A stretch of DNA of 64,000 nucleotides from Paenibacillus sp. BIHB 4019. GTDB taxonomy: Bacteria; Bacillota; Bacilli; Paenibacillales; Paenibacillaceae. Below the pieces are notes generated by a model. The model had not been told where the DNA came from, searched no databases, and saw only the letters and a program-made list of their open reading frames with translations. The stretch is from NCBI RefSeq assembly GCF_002741035.1, contig NZ_CP016808.1, positions 1,116,001-1,180,000 on the forward strand, read 5' to 3'. Below are positions 25,691 through 35,200 of the stretch, piece after piece (positions within the stretch are counted from its first letter, which is position 1; each line of letters starts with the position of its first letter). The position numbers and the translations under genes are program-made.

Positions 25691-26932
25691 CTATTCTTTA
25701 ATGCTCATATTATTTAGTGCCATATCGCTTAATGCGATTTGTCTCTCTTCCTCGCTGCCCTCAACCGTCACACTGCCTTTATATAATGACTCGCCAGTTG
25801 CAGCATTCATTACCACAACGGTTCGAGCATCTTCCTTAGCGAGCAAAACATAAAGGCGATCTCCATTAATAAAAAAGCTCTGCAATTCGCCCTCGCCAAT
25901 CTGGCTTGACAACAGTGACCAAGAATCCCCCCGTCTTTCCCCTGTTTCCAGACTGTAGCTTGATACTGAAAATTGCGTCTCATTGTAATTTGTAAAATAG
26001 AGGTCACCGCCTGAAATGTAGCGCCCCCCCATTCTACGCGCATCCAATTTCTGCATCTCATCCGGCAAGCGCTGCGTTGTCCCGCTCTTATACGAATACA
26101 CATAAAGCTCTGCGGGAGCGTTTGCCGGAACGCTGCTGCTGTTGGCTTCTCCTGTCTGTTCCTGCGTAACGATACTTAAAACAAAATAATCATTTGGTGC
26201 TGTATAATCATTTTGGGTGGCTGCAGATGAAAGAGGGGTCAGCTTGGTCCCGGCAGCATCTACAAATTCCAGGGCAATTCTTTTAACGAGCTGACCGCTA
26301 GCCGAATCGATTATATAATCAAAATACTGGCTTGCTCCTGAAGGCTTATTATCTGTTTCATATTGCTTTACCATCACATGAAGACCATCTGCCTGCAGCT
26401 GTACATCATATAGGGTTGCATGCTCTCTCATGCCTTGCTGAGTAAAAGGAGTTAATGCAATCGAATAGTCTGCAGTCTTGCCAGTGCTCCGATTCAGCAT
26501 CTCTACCTCTATCGTTCCTTCCGGGTCACTAGTAGCCGAATTGTATGGAATTTCAGCGTAGGCTAACCAGTCCTGATCCTGATAAAAGCTGTTAATCTCC
26601 GATTTGCCCCGCATGAAAGCAGGATATTTTTCAATAAGCTCTCTCATGCCCTCTCGCTCATAAAACCACTCGCGAGCATCGGTTATATACGATTCATATA
26701 GGGACTTCCTGCTTCGATACTCACTGCCGTGTACAGTTAAATTCAGCGGCTGCGAGCCCTTCCCGCCTATATACGAACCGACTAATACCAGATTGGCCGC
26801 TTCATTAACGTCCCCTTCCAGCGTCTCTAATCGATATTCCGGCAAATGGTCTGCCGAGCCAAAAGCGTAATACGTGCTGAATCCTGCTGCTGCGAGCAGG
26901 ACGAGCGCCAGCGTAGTTATATAACGTTTCAT
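25691..26932 (-). CDS. Membrane-anchored or exported protein of the ABC operon
   Basis: A 413-residue protein beginning with a signal/anchor segment (MKRYITTLALVLLAAAGFST). The remainder is beta-rich with repeated blades (LYVYSYKSGTTQRLP; DLYFTNYNETQFSVSSYSLE; DRLYVLLAKEDARTVVVMNA), suggesting a beta-propeller-like extracellular domain. No catalytic motif is visible. AAGGAGGGG sits 5-6 nt before the ATG. It is 11 nt after the permease gene in a GntR/ATPase/permease operon, so it probably works with the transporter as an extracytoplasmic accessory or sensor. The function is unknown. Confidence 0.75.
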   Translation of the reverse strand: MKRYITTLALVLLAAAGFSTYYAFGSADHLPEYRLETLEGDVNEAANLVLVGSYIGGKGSQPLNLTVHGSEYRSRKSLYESYITDAREWFYEREGMRELIEKYPAFMRGKSEINSFYQDQDWLAYAEIPYNSATSDPEGTIEVEMLNRSTGKTADYSIALTPFTQQGMREHATLYDVQLQADGLHVMVKQYETDNKPSGASQYFDYIIDSASGQLVKRIALEFVDAAGTKLTPLSSAATQNDYTAPNDYFVLSIVTQEQTGEANSSSVPANAPAELYVYSYKSGTTQRLPDEMQKLDARRMGGRYISGGDLYFTNYNETQFSVSSYSLETGERRGDSWSLLSSQIGEGELQSFFINGDRLYVLLAKEDARTVVVMNAATGESLYKGSVTVEGSEEERQIALSDMALNNMSIKE

Positions 26933-26943
26933 CTTGCCCCTCC

Positions 26944-27786
26944 TTACACGGTAATCTTTTTATTTAACAGCCTGATGCTGAGCCATACGGATACCAAAAC
27001 GAGAATGGCGGTCAATGCCAGAATAATAGCGTAAGTTTCACCTGGATATAAATAGGAAGCCGTATTTCCCGGCCGCTGCAAAGTAATCGGAGCGAGCAGC
27101 GCGGCACCGCATACGAACACATAAATAACAGCAAAACCAATGCCAATAACCCGATAGCTTCGTTCCAGCAAAATAACCGTAAAAGCAGCAAGTACGGTCA
27201 AAATCCCGATCGCATAGGCCATCACAAACGCATCAAACTGGCCTGGAATGAGCACTTTGAGCGCTTGATTTTGCAAAATTGCTTGCGACAAATAAGAAGG
27301 ATCGCGCAGCGCTTCTGGTATAACCAAATTGAATAACATCATTTCAAGCGGAAGCAGCAGCAGCTGGAAGGAGACCAGTCCGAACGTAAACAGCACAATC
27401 GCAGTCAGCTTCGCTGCGTATATGGAGCTGCGATTGCTTGGCAGCATCAATAGCCGATAAATAAACGTATCGCGTCCCAGCCAGTCACGGTACCAAATGA
27501 GAAAAACATAACCGGCGATCACCGCAACGCTGATTAGTACCGGAAAGGAAAACCAAAATTGATTGCTGAACATCAGCTCATTAAACGTCAGCTTCCCGGT
27601 CTCAGAGAAAGGGTGATACGTAACCGATTGCTCGCTCCAGCCGGGTCCGGTTCTAATGCTGCGCTCCCTAAGAGACCACAGCAGCACTACGCCAAATTGC
27701 ACTAAAATCGTTAACGCCATTAATCCGCCAAACAAATAGCGAAAACGGTGCACTTCCATATGTACCAGCTTCAAATAAAACTTCAA
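26944..27786 (-). CDS. ABC transporter permease
   Basis: A 280-residue polytopic membrane protein with six hydrophobic segments, of the ABC-2-like type found in ytr-type operons. The start is a TTG at 27786 that overlaps the ATPase stop (TTGA), with GGAGG 9 nt upstream. A longer frame to 27852 would lie inside the ATPase gene and has no ribosome site. Translational coupling with the ATPase implies a tight complex. The substrate is unknown. B. subtilis Ytr-type transporters respond to wall-active antibiotics, which makes envelope stress a reasonable hypothesis only. Confidence 0.8.
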   Translation of the reverse strand: MKFYLKLVHMEVHRFRYLFGGLMALTILVQFGVVLLWSLRERSIRTGPGWSEQSVTYHPFSETGKLTFNELMFSNQFWFSFPVLISVAVIAGYVFLIWYRDWLGRDTFIYRLLMLPSNRSSIYAAKLTAIVLFTFGLVSFQLLLLPLEMMLFNLVIPEALRDPSYLSQAILQNQALKVLIPGQFDAFVMAYAIGILTVLAAFTVILLERSYRVIGIGFAVIYVFVCGAALLAPITLQRPGNTASYLYPGETYAIILALTAILVLVSVWLSIRLLNKKITV

Positions 27787-28472
27787 GCCTGATACACCTC
27801 CTTCATGACATCCACAATTGACTTGGCTTCCTCCATACGAAGCTGCTCGCAATTAAAATTGCGGATAACCGAACCATTTTGTAGCAGCACGGCCTGATCA
27901 ATAAGATGTTCAACGTCTGCAATCTCATGCGTCGTAATCAACACACCGCGATCTTCAATCAGATGGCTCGAAAAAACTTCCGTAATGAGCGCTCGGCTGA
28001 ACATATCAATGCCGGAGAACGGCTCATCCATCAGCACATATTCGGTATCCAGCGCTAGCCCCAGCAGCAGATTGAACTTTGCCGCCGTCCCTTTGGACAA
28101 ATGGCCGATCCGTTCTTTCCCCTCCAGTTGAAAAAATGTCATCAGCTCCTTGGCCCGATCCTCATTCCAGCTGCGATAGAAGTCCGCCATGAACACCATC
28201 GCTTCATCCAGCCTCATCGCTGGCGGCATCGTCAGATGGTCCGGGATAAAAGAAATTTTCTCATACCGCTCCTTGCCAAGCTTTTGCCCATCCATTGTGA
28301 TTTCGCCCTTGCGGATCGGCGTTAGCCCCATAATGGCTTTCATAACGGTCGATTTGCCCGCTCCATTCGTGCCGATTAGGCAGGTAATTTCACCCTTCTC
28401 GATTTGAAAGGAGACGCCATCCAGCACCTTGCGCCTACGATATTTTTTATGTATATCCCGCACCTCAATCAT
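27783..28472 (-). CDS. ABC transporter ATP-binding protein
   Basis: A 229-residue nucleotide-binding subunit. Walker A is GTNGAGKST (about residues 36-44), the signature region is LSKGTAAKFNL (a variant of LSGGQ typical of this subfamily), Walker B is YVLMDEPFSGID and the H-loop is in TTHE. It powers the permease encoded next. The start ATG 28472 is chosen because GGAGG is 8 nt upstream. The gene overlaps the GntR stop by 8 nt, so translation is coupled. Confidence 0.9.
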   Translation of the reverse strand: MIEVRDIHKKYRRRKVLDGVSFQIEKGEITCLIGTNGAGKSTVMKAIMGLTPIRKGEITMDGQKLGKERYEKISFIPDHLTMPPAMRLDEAMVFMADFYRSWNEDRAKELMTFFQLEGKERIGHLSKGTAAKFNLLLGLALDTEYVLMDEPFSGIDMFSRALITEVFSSHLIEDRGVLITTHEIADVEHLIDQAVLLQNGSVIRNFNCEQLRMEEAKSIVDVMKEVYQA

Positions 28473-28896
28473 GCTGCACGCCTCCCCCCTGCTTCTCGCC
28501 ACTCAGCTGCTTATCTTCCGTATACTTATGCTTGACCAGCTCCAGCAGCTCCTCCACCGGAACATCGATTTTACGAACAGAGGCCACGAATGCCTCCACA
28601 GCCTCGCCTATCAGCTCCGCGCGGATAGCCCGCAATACGTTCTCGTCCGTAGTAATCCGGCTTGGCGAATTCCCTTCTGTTACGATCAACTGCTGTTCCT
28701 CCATTTCCTTATAAGCTTTCTGCGCCGTATTGGGGTTGATCTTGAGCAGTGCGCCGAGCTCCCTTCGCGAGGGAATGATTTGTCCGGCTTCCATTTTCCC
28801 AATGACCAACTGCTCCTTAAAAAACTTGACGACCTGCAAGTAGACCGGGTCACGGCCATTGAAAGCGACTTCCGTCCAGCCTTCATTTGTCTTCAT
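28465..28896 (-). CDS. GntR-family (YtrA-type) repressor
   Basis: A 143-residue short GntR protein. The winged helix spans about residues 10-75 (IPSRRELGALLKINPNTAQK, then AYKEMEEQQLI is the family signature). A brief C-terminal helical tail with no large effector domain places it in the YtrA subgroup. The start ATG 28896 has GAGAGG 7 nt upstream; the longer frame to 28989 runs through the promoter. It is the first gene of a five-gene ABC operon, and two palindromes overlap its promoter, so autorepression of the operon is very likely. Confidence 0.88.
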   Translation of the reverse strand: MKTNEGWTEVAFNGRDPVYLQVVKFFKEQLVIGKMEAGQIIPSRRELGALLKINPNTAQKAYKEMEEQQLIVTEGNSPSRITTDENVLRAIRAELIGEAVEAFVASVRKIDVPVEELLELVKHKYTEDKQLSGEKQGGGVQHD

Positions 28897-28941
28897 CCCG
28901 TTACCTCTCATTCTTGTTCCAGCGTGTGTACCAAGTAGTTC

Positions 28942-28985
28942 ATACACTTTAAGTGTATTATGCGCATAATACGTTTTTATGTCAA
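28942..28985 (-). promoter_or_regulatory. GntR-operon promoter with two overlapping palindromic operators
   Basis: On the minus strand TTGACA (28980-28985) and CATAAT (28957-28962) are separated by 17 nt. A perfect 18-bp palindrome GTATTATGCGCATAATAC (28955-28972) covers the -10 and spacer. A second, ATACACTT-T-AAGTGTAT (28942-28958), overlaps it by 4 nt and covers the start site. Confidence 0.85.
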
Positions 28986-29038
28986 GCATTTGTTAAAAAA
29001 TAGGACAATCCGCATGGCCAATGATGGCCTGCCAGCAG

Positions 29039-29083
29039 AAAAAGAGCAGGCAACGTACAGCTTTATGCTGTCGCTACTTGCTC
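29039..29083 (-). terminator. Terminator of the astacin gene
   Basis: On the minus strand AAGAGCAAG pairs with the 3' arm GCTCTT of an imperfect long hairpin followed by TTTTT, ~40 nt after the protease stop. Confidence 0.6.
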
Positions 29084-29125
29084 TTATAAGGCGGGCTTAT
29101 TTTTGAATAACCGCTCATTTCAACT

Positions 29126-29977
29126 CTAAGACAGCTTCTGCTCAAATGTCGCTCCGCTTGCGTTATACAAAGCGTTGATGCCCTCTGCATCCAGCTCAGA
29201 CAAGCCCGTTCGCTGCCCCATCACTGTGCCAGGAGGCAATGCTTGAGTCGGCGTGATCGTCGGTTTCGCTCTATCGAGGGCGAAGGCGCCTTTGCCATAA
29301 TGCATGATCGAGCCCCAATCATACTGCAAGGACTTGAACAGCTGAGGATGATTAATAATAACAAAATTGCTTTGCTTATCAGCCGCAATATTTGCCATAT
29401 CGACCTTAATGTACGTATCGCGGTTCGGCTTCGTATGCTCATGCAGCATACCCAGCGTATGGCCGATCTCATGAATAATGTTGCCCAGCACATAGTTTAC
29501 GCCCAGCGTAATGAGCTGCTTGCCGCCAATCATCCCCACGTATGAGCTATGCCCCGTTCCCATTTTAAACGATACATAATTGGGCTCCGTTACCCGCAAA
29601 ATGAAGGAAATACCGGGACATGCGTTGCTTACAGCCGTCATTGCCGCTTTAATATCCTTCAGCACGACGGCTGGCACATTGGCGTCAAACGCATAATAAA
29701 CGATTCCGCGAGGCCACAGCCGCTTCATATCAATAATAATATCAACATGCGGGTCTGTCCCCTGCTGCAGGCTTTCCTGCTCGACAAAAGCTTTCAACTG
29801 CCGCATTTTATCGGCCTGGGCGACCACTATATCGCCATCGACGATCGCAAGCTTATCATATTCTACATAGTCCACTTTAATGGGTGTCGTATGATCAGCT
29901 AAATAAACATAGCCCGTCTCGGCAACCCCTTTTTCAAACAAATCGTTTGCATAAACCTCTGGCAATGGCTCTGCCAT
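29126..29977 (-). CDS. Astacin-like (M12A) zinc metalloprotease without signal peptide
   Basis: A 283-residue protein with the complete astacin zinc site HEIGHTLGMLHEH (H169, E170, H173, H179, E180) and Met-turn SIMHYG (M225, Tyr227 as transition-state ligand). The ~75 residues before the domain may act as a pro-region. There is no signal peptide, and only one cysteine (NACPG, C120), so the two disulfides of secreted astacins are absent. Either it acts in the cytosol or it leaves by a non-Sec route or lysis. It has a strong GAGGAGGGG site. The two RhiA-like genes lie upstream on the same strand (36-nt gap), so it is probably part of their unit. Confidence 0.85.
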   Translation of the reverse strand: MAEPLPEVYANDLFEKGVAETGYVYLADHTTPIKVDYVEYDKLAIVDGDIVVAQADKMRQLKAFVEQESLQQGTDPHVDIIIDMKRLWPRGIVYYAFDANVPAVVLKDIKAAMTAVSNACPGISFILRVTEPNYVSFKMGTGHSSYVGMIGGKQLITLGVNYVLGNIIHEIGHTLGMLHEHTKPNRDTYIKVDMANIAADKQSNFVIINHPQLFKSLQYDWGSIMHYGKGAFALDRAKPTITPTQALPPGTVMGQRTGLSELDAEGINALYNASGATFEQKLS

Positions 29978-30013
29978 CTTCCAACCCCTCCTCGATTATA
30001 TCGTTCTGCCTGC

Positions 30014-30631
30014 TCACGCGAGATGCAGCTGGTTGCTTGAGGAAATGTGCACATTGAGCTGCTGCTTGCCGCTGAAATTCAGCTCAAGCGCCTGCTGCAT
30101 GTACATCTCTGGTTCTATAACCTGGCCCGTCTGCCAGTGGCCGTAAACCATATAGGCAACGGGGTTTGATTGCAAGCCTGTCAACGTATTGGGGTGGGCT
30201 TCCACCGTCATAATCGGCCGGCTGCTCTGTCCTAGGCCTATTCGCACTTTATCCGCAGGATCTACCGTTCGATCTGCCTTCATATAGTAATGCTCGTTAT
30301 CGTTTGCTTCATAGGGCTGTGAAAAATAATAGCTTCCACCTGCCGCCTTCAGCAAGACAATGGCATTGCTTCGCCATAAGGTAGCATCCTTATATTCAAC
30401 GGCTCCTACGCTGGAAGCCCCTTGGGAATCACTGTCCTGGAAAGTACGCCACATAAATTGATACTTAGGCTCCCAAGTGAATTGCGTGCTCCCTGCAAAT
30501 GGCTTTGAAGGCGCCGCCAGCCATATATAGGTGCGAGCCGTAGGGTCTTTCAATTCAGGAAATAGCTGAAACAGACAGATGTTAGCACTATAGGATGCTT
30601 CGTTCGTTACGGATACCGTGCAGCTAAGCAT
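30014..30631 (-). CDS. RhiA-like protein, copy 2
   Basis: A 205-residue soluble protein, paralogous to its neighbour at 30715. Shared blocks: VSVTNEASYSANICLFQL, the Trp-rich FTWEPKYQFMWRTFQ, GGSYYFSQPYEAN, VEAHPNTLTGLQSNPVAYMV and YGHWQTGQVIEP. This pattern matches what I recall of RhiA, the quorum-regulated rhizosphere-expressed protein of Rhizobium. It has no signal peptide or catalytic motif; the fold is probably a beta-sandwich. AAGGAG is 11 nt upstream. A terminator-like hairpin separates it from copy 1. The function of RhiA-family proteins is not known. Confidence 0.7.
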   Translation of the reverse strand: MLSCTVSVTNEASYSANICLFQLFPELKDPTARTYIWLAAPSKPFAGSTQFTWEPKYQFMWRTFQDSDSQGASSVGAVEYKDATLWRSNAIVLLKAAGGSYYFSQPYEANDNEHYYMKADRTVDPADKVRIGLGQSSRPIMTVEAHPNTLTGLQSNPVAYMVYGHWQTGQVIEPEMYMQQALELNFSGKQQLNVHISSSNQLHLA

Positions 30632-30653
30632 CGCATTCGAATCTCCTTATAGA

Positions 30654-30687
30654 AAAAGGGAAGGCTGTTCAAACGGCCTCCCTTTTC
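30654..30687 (-). terminator. Hairpin between the two RhiA-like genes
   Basis: On the minus strand AAAAGGGAGGCC pairs with GCCTTCCCTTTT and is followed by T. It would terminate or attenuate between copy 1 and copy 2, making copy 1 the more abundant product. Confidence 0.7.
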
Positions 30688-30714
30688 CATTTATTTTGAG
30701 CATATAAGAGGATA

Positions 30715-31338
30715 TTAGGACACAATGTTTAGCTGATTTTTAGCTGTCAGCACGACCGCGTGGTTCGTTACACCATTAAACTCCAGCTTGAGCGCTGTAT
30801 CCGCATATTCGCTAATGTCGATGATTTCACCCGGCTCAATGCGGCCATACACCATATAATAGGCAGGATGAGCAGTAAATTCTGTTTTTGTGTTTGGCTG
30901 CGCTTGAATGGCCACAGCAGGCTTGCTGTTCATCATAATGCCGATGTAGGCATTATCGCTCGGATTAATAGAACCATCCTGATGGATGTACATGACGCCT
31001 TCTTTTCCACCTGAGGTCGCTTGTGAAAACTGGTAGGTGCCGCCATTCGCATGGCTGAATTCCACATAATTGCTGGAGCTTAGATCGGCTGAACGCTGAG
31101 CGGTCGACGTAATCGTCGAGCCTGGTTGTGGAACATCAACCTCTGACCAGTAGAAGGCATAGTCAATTCCCCATGTGAATGTCGTTGTGGAGCCTGAAGT
31201 AGAAGGCTTGACCAACCAAGCGAGCGTGAGCACATTCGGATCGTCCAGGTTCGGGTCCACCTGATAGATAGCAAGGCTTGCGTTATAGGTTGCATTGTTT
31301 TGCACACTTACGGAATACGTCGTTGTAGTCGTTGACAT
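30715..31338 (-). CDS. RhiA-like protein, copy 1
   Basis: A 207-residue soluble protein with the same block order as copy 2: VSVQNNATYNASLAIYQVDP, LAWLVKPSTSGSTTTFTWGI, YAFYWSEV, GGTYQFSQATSGG, IQAQPNTKTEFTAHPAYYMV, YGRIEPGEIIDI. The Gln-Ala-Gln-Pro-Asn and HPxYYMxYG blocks are closest to remembered RhiA sequences. It has a strong GAGGAGG site 7 nt before the ATG, no signal peptide and no cysteine. It is first in a three-gene unit ending with the astacin-like protease. Its upstream region carries repeated ATGACC half-sites and lies opposite a two-component locus. Confidence 0.75.
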   Translation of the reverse strand: MSTTTTTYSVSVQNNATYNASLAIYQVDPNLDDPNVLTLAWLVKPSTSGSTTTFTWGIDYAFYWSEVDVPQPGSTITSTAQRSADLSSSNYVEFSHANGGTYQFSQATSGGKEGVMYIHQDGSINPSDNAYIGIMMNSKPAVAIQAQPNTKTEFTAHPAYYMVYGRIEPGEIIDISEYADTALKLEFNGVTNHAVVLTAKNQLNIVS

Positions 31339-31419
31339 TTTATTTTCCTCCTCGGTTTGTTTTGGTGCTGCTTACAAGTTCTACTTTATGGCATTTTGTC
31401 GCCTGTTTTTAGTAGCTAA

Positions 31420-31473
31420 GGTCATCATTTGAGATGACCAAAATCATAGCTTCATATGACCTTTCCCATGACC
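31420..31473. promoter_or_regulatory. Cluster of ATGACC half-sites upstream of the RhiA-like genes
   Basis: GGTCAT at 31420-31425 and ATGACC at 31434-31439, 31456-31461 and 31468-31473. The first two form the palindrome GGTCATC-N6-GATGACC. The starts of the last three are 22 and 12 bp apart. This is probably a binding array for a dimeric regulator controlling the leftward RhiA/astacin unit, the rightward gene, or both. Confidence 0.5.
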
Positions 31474-31489
31474 AAAAACCTGTAATTCT

Positions 31490-31519
31490 TTGACTAATTC
31501 TTCTAATAAATACTATAAT
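31490..31519 (+). promoter_or_regulatory. Sigma-A promoter for the rightward operon
   Basis: TTGACT (31490-31495) and consensus TATAAT (31514-31519), 18-nt spacer. It drives the permuted NlpC/P60 gene and, by overlap, the kinase and response-regulator genes. Confidence 0.7.
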
Positions 31520-31571
31520 AAAAGCGGATCTGGTATCTCTATTTATCGTGAAAAGGAGTGGTTTTAGGAAG

Positions 31572-32222
31572 ATGACAACGCGAGTCAAGTACAGTGAAAT
31601 TGAGGGCCAGCTGCAGACAGGAGATATTCTTTTATGTCACAGCGTCCTGCACGAGAGCCTCCTGATTGAGTTTGTTCAAGGCTCTCCCTGGTCCCATATT
31701 GGCATGATCGTCAGGCTGCCGCAGTATGACTTTCCACTGCTTTGGGAGTCAACAACGTTCGACAACATTCCAGATGTTTTGCTAGGAAAAACAAAAAATG
31801 GCCCGATGCTCGTCCCACTGCATGAGCGCCTCCGAACGGATGTCGACAACATTTGGGACCCGATGTTCGCTTTTCGCAAGCTGAATGTGCAGCGCACACC
31901 ACAAATGCAGGCCGCACTGCTTGACGTCATTCAGGAACTGCATCATGCCTCCTTTCCAAATGAGGAGCAAATGCTGAGGATCGTTGTGGATGGCAAGCTT
32001 GGCATTGCTGGGGGAAACAACTCCTTGTTTTGCAGTCAGCTATTGGCCGAAACCTTTATTCGGATGGGGCTGCTTCCGCCTCACCGGGTACCGAACAGCT
32101 ATTGGCCGGTCGATTTTTCCACTCAGGGTCATGTAGAACTGCTTGATAACGCCGGATTTTCGGAGGAGCTGTATTTGCTTGCAGACGGCCTTCAAGGAAA
32201 TGCTCAAAATCAAGCGTTGTAA
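31572..32222 (+). CDS. Permuted NlpC/P60-like (YiiX/YebB-type) papain-fold protein
   Basis: A 216-residue protein with the circularly permuted papain-like order. A His motif comes first (GSPWSHIGMIVR, H42) and a Cys motif late (NNSLFCSQLLAE, C154), the reverse of classic NlpC/P60. Such proteins are putative amidases or thioesterases, or bind lipids. There is no signal peptide. The start is a judgement: ATG 31572 has AAAGGAG 13 nt upstream, while GTG 31548 would add 8 residues but overlaps that region. Its 3' end overlaps the sensor kinase start region, so it is co-expressed with the two-component system and may process or relay its signal. Confidence 0.75.
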   Translation: MTTRVKYSEIEGQLQTGDILLCHSVLHESLLIEFVQGSPWSHIGMIVRLPQYDFPLLWESTTFDNIPDVLLGKTKNGPMLVPLHERLRTDVDNIWDPMFAFRKLNVQRTPQMQAALLDVIQELHHASFPNEEQMLRIVVDGKLGIAGGNNSLFCSQLLAETFIRMGLLPPHRVPNSYWPVDFSTQGHVELLDNAGFSEELYLLADGLQGNAQNQAL

Positions 32223-35200
32223 CCGCGCCATCAAGGCTATACTGCTTATCTTGCTGATTGTCCTAACAGGAGCGGACTTCCTTAGGGTCGCACAAGCCTC
32301 CAGCCAGCCAGAGCAACCCCACCATCCAGATTCAACCGCTGGGCGTGGGCAGCTTGACCTTACCGGCATGCCCATAGACAACAACCTTATTTCACTAAAT
32401 GGCGGATGGACGTTTTATTGGAATCGGCTTCTTGAACCGGATGAGATTGGGGCTGCCAGCAATGGGCAGCCTGCTTTTATTTCCGTTCCCAGCAGTTGGG
32501 GCACCTCTGCCACCGAAGCTGTAGCGCCCGAGGGGACAGGCGCTGCCACCTACCATCTGCGCGTTCGCACGCAACCGCTAGACGGCATTTATGGTCTGTC
32601 AATCAAAAGCATTCAAAGCTCATACCTTGTATTTATCAACGGAAAGCTCACCGCTTCAGTCGGCACGGTCAGCACGGATCAGGAAAAAGCCGTGGCACGC
32701 TTTGCCCAGCCCGTTGTCCTCTTCAATCATAAGGGAACGACTCTTGATATCGTGATTCAGGTTGCCAATTACTCCTATCCGTCAGGCGGAATAGACAAAA
32801 GCATTTTGTTCGGCAGCGAGGCCTCTATTACCAAGCATAGGCAGCTCGGCATTGCCAAGGATCTATTTTTATTTGGCTCAATCTTCATTATGTTCGTTTA
32901 TCATTTGGTGTTGTATTTGCTAAGGCGAAGCCAGCTGTCCGCCCTATATTTCGCTTTGTTCTGCTTCTGTATTTCAGTACGCACCTTGTTCGTCAATGAA
33001 CGGTTTATTATGGTCATGTTCCCCGATTTGAATTGGCAGCTGTTTGCCAAGGTGTCCTATTTGACCGTCTATATGGGAGCACCGTGCATTATTTTATATA
33101 TTCAAAGCCTCTACCCGGCCTACTTCCCGAAGCTGAAGACGCGAATAGCCATAAGCCTATTTACAGCATTTTCTGCCCTCGTAGTGGTTGCTCCTGTATC
33201 CGTTTACCATTATTCGCTGCTTCCTTTTCAAGTTATGATTATGCTAACGCTTGGTTATATTTTGGCTAAGCTTATTTATGCCGCGGCCTGCAAAGAGCAA
33301 GGCACCTATCTTATCCTGATCGGCTTTGTAAATTTATTTCTGTTCGCCCTGAATGATGTACTGTACACCAACAATAGGACAAGCCTAGGCTCGTTAGTGC
33401 CATTCGGGCTGTTCATTTTTATTATGCTGCAGTCTATTTTGCTGTCGCTGCATTTCTCCCGTGCCTTCAAGGAAATAGAGAAGCTGTCCACAAAGCTGAT
33501 GCTGTCCAACCAGATTAAGGACCAGTTTCTCGCAAATACCTCGCATGAGCTGAAAACACCGCTTCAGGGCATTATTGGGCTGGCGGAATCTTTAGCCGAG
33601 GGAGATGCCGGCAAGCTGCCGGATACCGCTGTCGGGCAGCTGAGGCTCATCCGCATCAGCGGTCAGCGACTGTCTCATCTCGTCAATGATTTGCTTGATT
33701 TAACGAAGCTGCGTCATAAGGAAATTGTGCTGCAGCCGTCTGTGCTGAACATTCGGCAAGCTGCTTCGCTCGCCATTGAGCTGCTGGAGCCGCTCTCTGA
33801 CCGAAAGCAGCTCACGATTCGCAATGACATTCCAGCTGAAATGCTAGCCTATGCGGATGAAAATCGGCTGATGCAAATTTTCAACAACTTGTTTGGAAAC
33901 GCTATTAAATTTACCCATGACGGCTGGGTTGCCGTCACAGCAGCCCAGCAAGGCGAGTGGCTGCTGCTAACGATCCGCGATACGGGAGAAGGGATTGCCC
34001 CGCAGCATTTGGAGACGATCTTTGAAGCATTCGAGCAAGGCGACGGCTCCATGATTCGGCGCTACGAAGGCTCAGGGCTTGGGCTCAGCATCTCCCGAAA
34101 TCTCGTCGAGCTGCACGGCGGACACATATGGGCAGAATCGTCTCCCGGTGAGGGGACCGCGATTTGCTTTACGCTACCTGCTTATTTGGCGAATAAGGCT
34201 AGTAAAGAGAAAATAAACGAGGTTGTTAGAGGCAGTCGCAGGGAAGGCATTGCGAGAAGGGAAACTGCCGCCGGACTAGCTGTTGGGGAAGCTGCAGACG
34301 AAGCTGTTACAGAAGCGGCAGCTGCCGCTTTCATCATAGAAGCCCCATCCGTGCTTACGGTGGATGATGATCCGATTATTTTGCAGGTGCTGTCCAACCA
34401 CTTGACCGCAGAAGGTTTTCAGGTCCGGCAAACGACTGGTGGACACGGAGCTCTGCAGCTGTTGGCAGAAGGTTACCAGCCATGCCTCATTATCGTTGAT
34501 TTAATGATGCCGCAGATGTCCGGCTATGAGCTGTGCCAAGCCATTCGGCAGCAATATGATGCGCAGGTGCCGATACTCATTTTGACAGCGCGCAATCAGC
34601 CCGCCGATCTGGAGCTTGGATTTGCCAGCGGCGCAAATGATTATTTGATTAAGCCGGTCACGAAGTCGGAGCTGATGCTGCGGCTCAGGCTCCATCTCAA
34701 GCTCGCGACATGGGAGCAATCGATGGAGCGCGAGGTTTTGGAGCGAACGGTGCACATTCGTGAATCGATGAAGGAGACGGCCATCGCTATGGCCGACATT
34801 AGCGCATATGAAGAGCGCAACCGCATCGCCAAAGAAATTCACGATGCGCTAGGCTATGCGCTGACCACGACGCTGATCCAGCTGGAAGCCGGGCAAAGCC
34901 TGCTCGCTGACAAGCCCCAAGCCGCGAAGCAGCATATGCTTAATTCGCAGGAGCTTGTACGGCAAGGCTTGCGGGATGTGCGCAAATCTTTGCGAAGCTT
35001 GAAGGATAGCGAGCGGGAGCATGATTTTGAGGGACGCATAGAGACGCTGCTGCGGGATACGGAATCGTATGCCATGGTAAACATAACGCGTACCGTGCAA
35101 TTGGATGGCGTACAGCTTGGCCAAGAGCAGGAGAAGCTGCTCTATTACGCTTTGCAAGAAGGGCTTACTAATGGCATTCGCCATGGCGGAAGCAAACACT

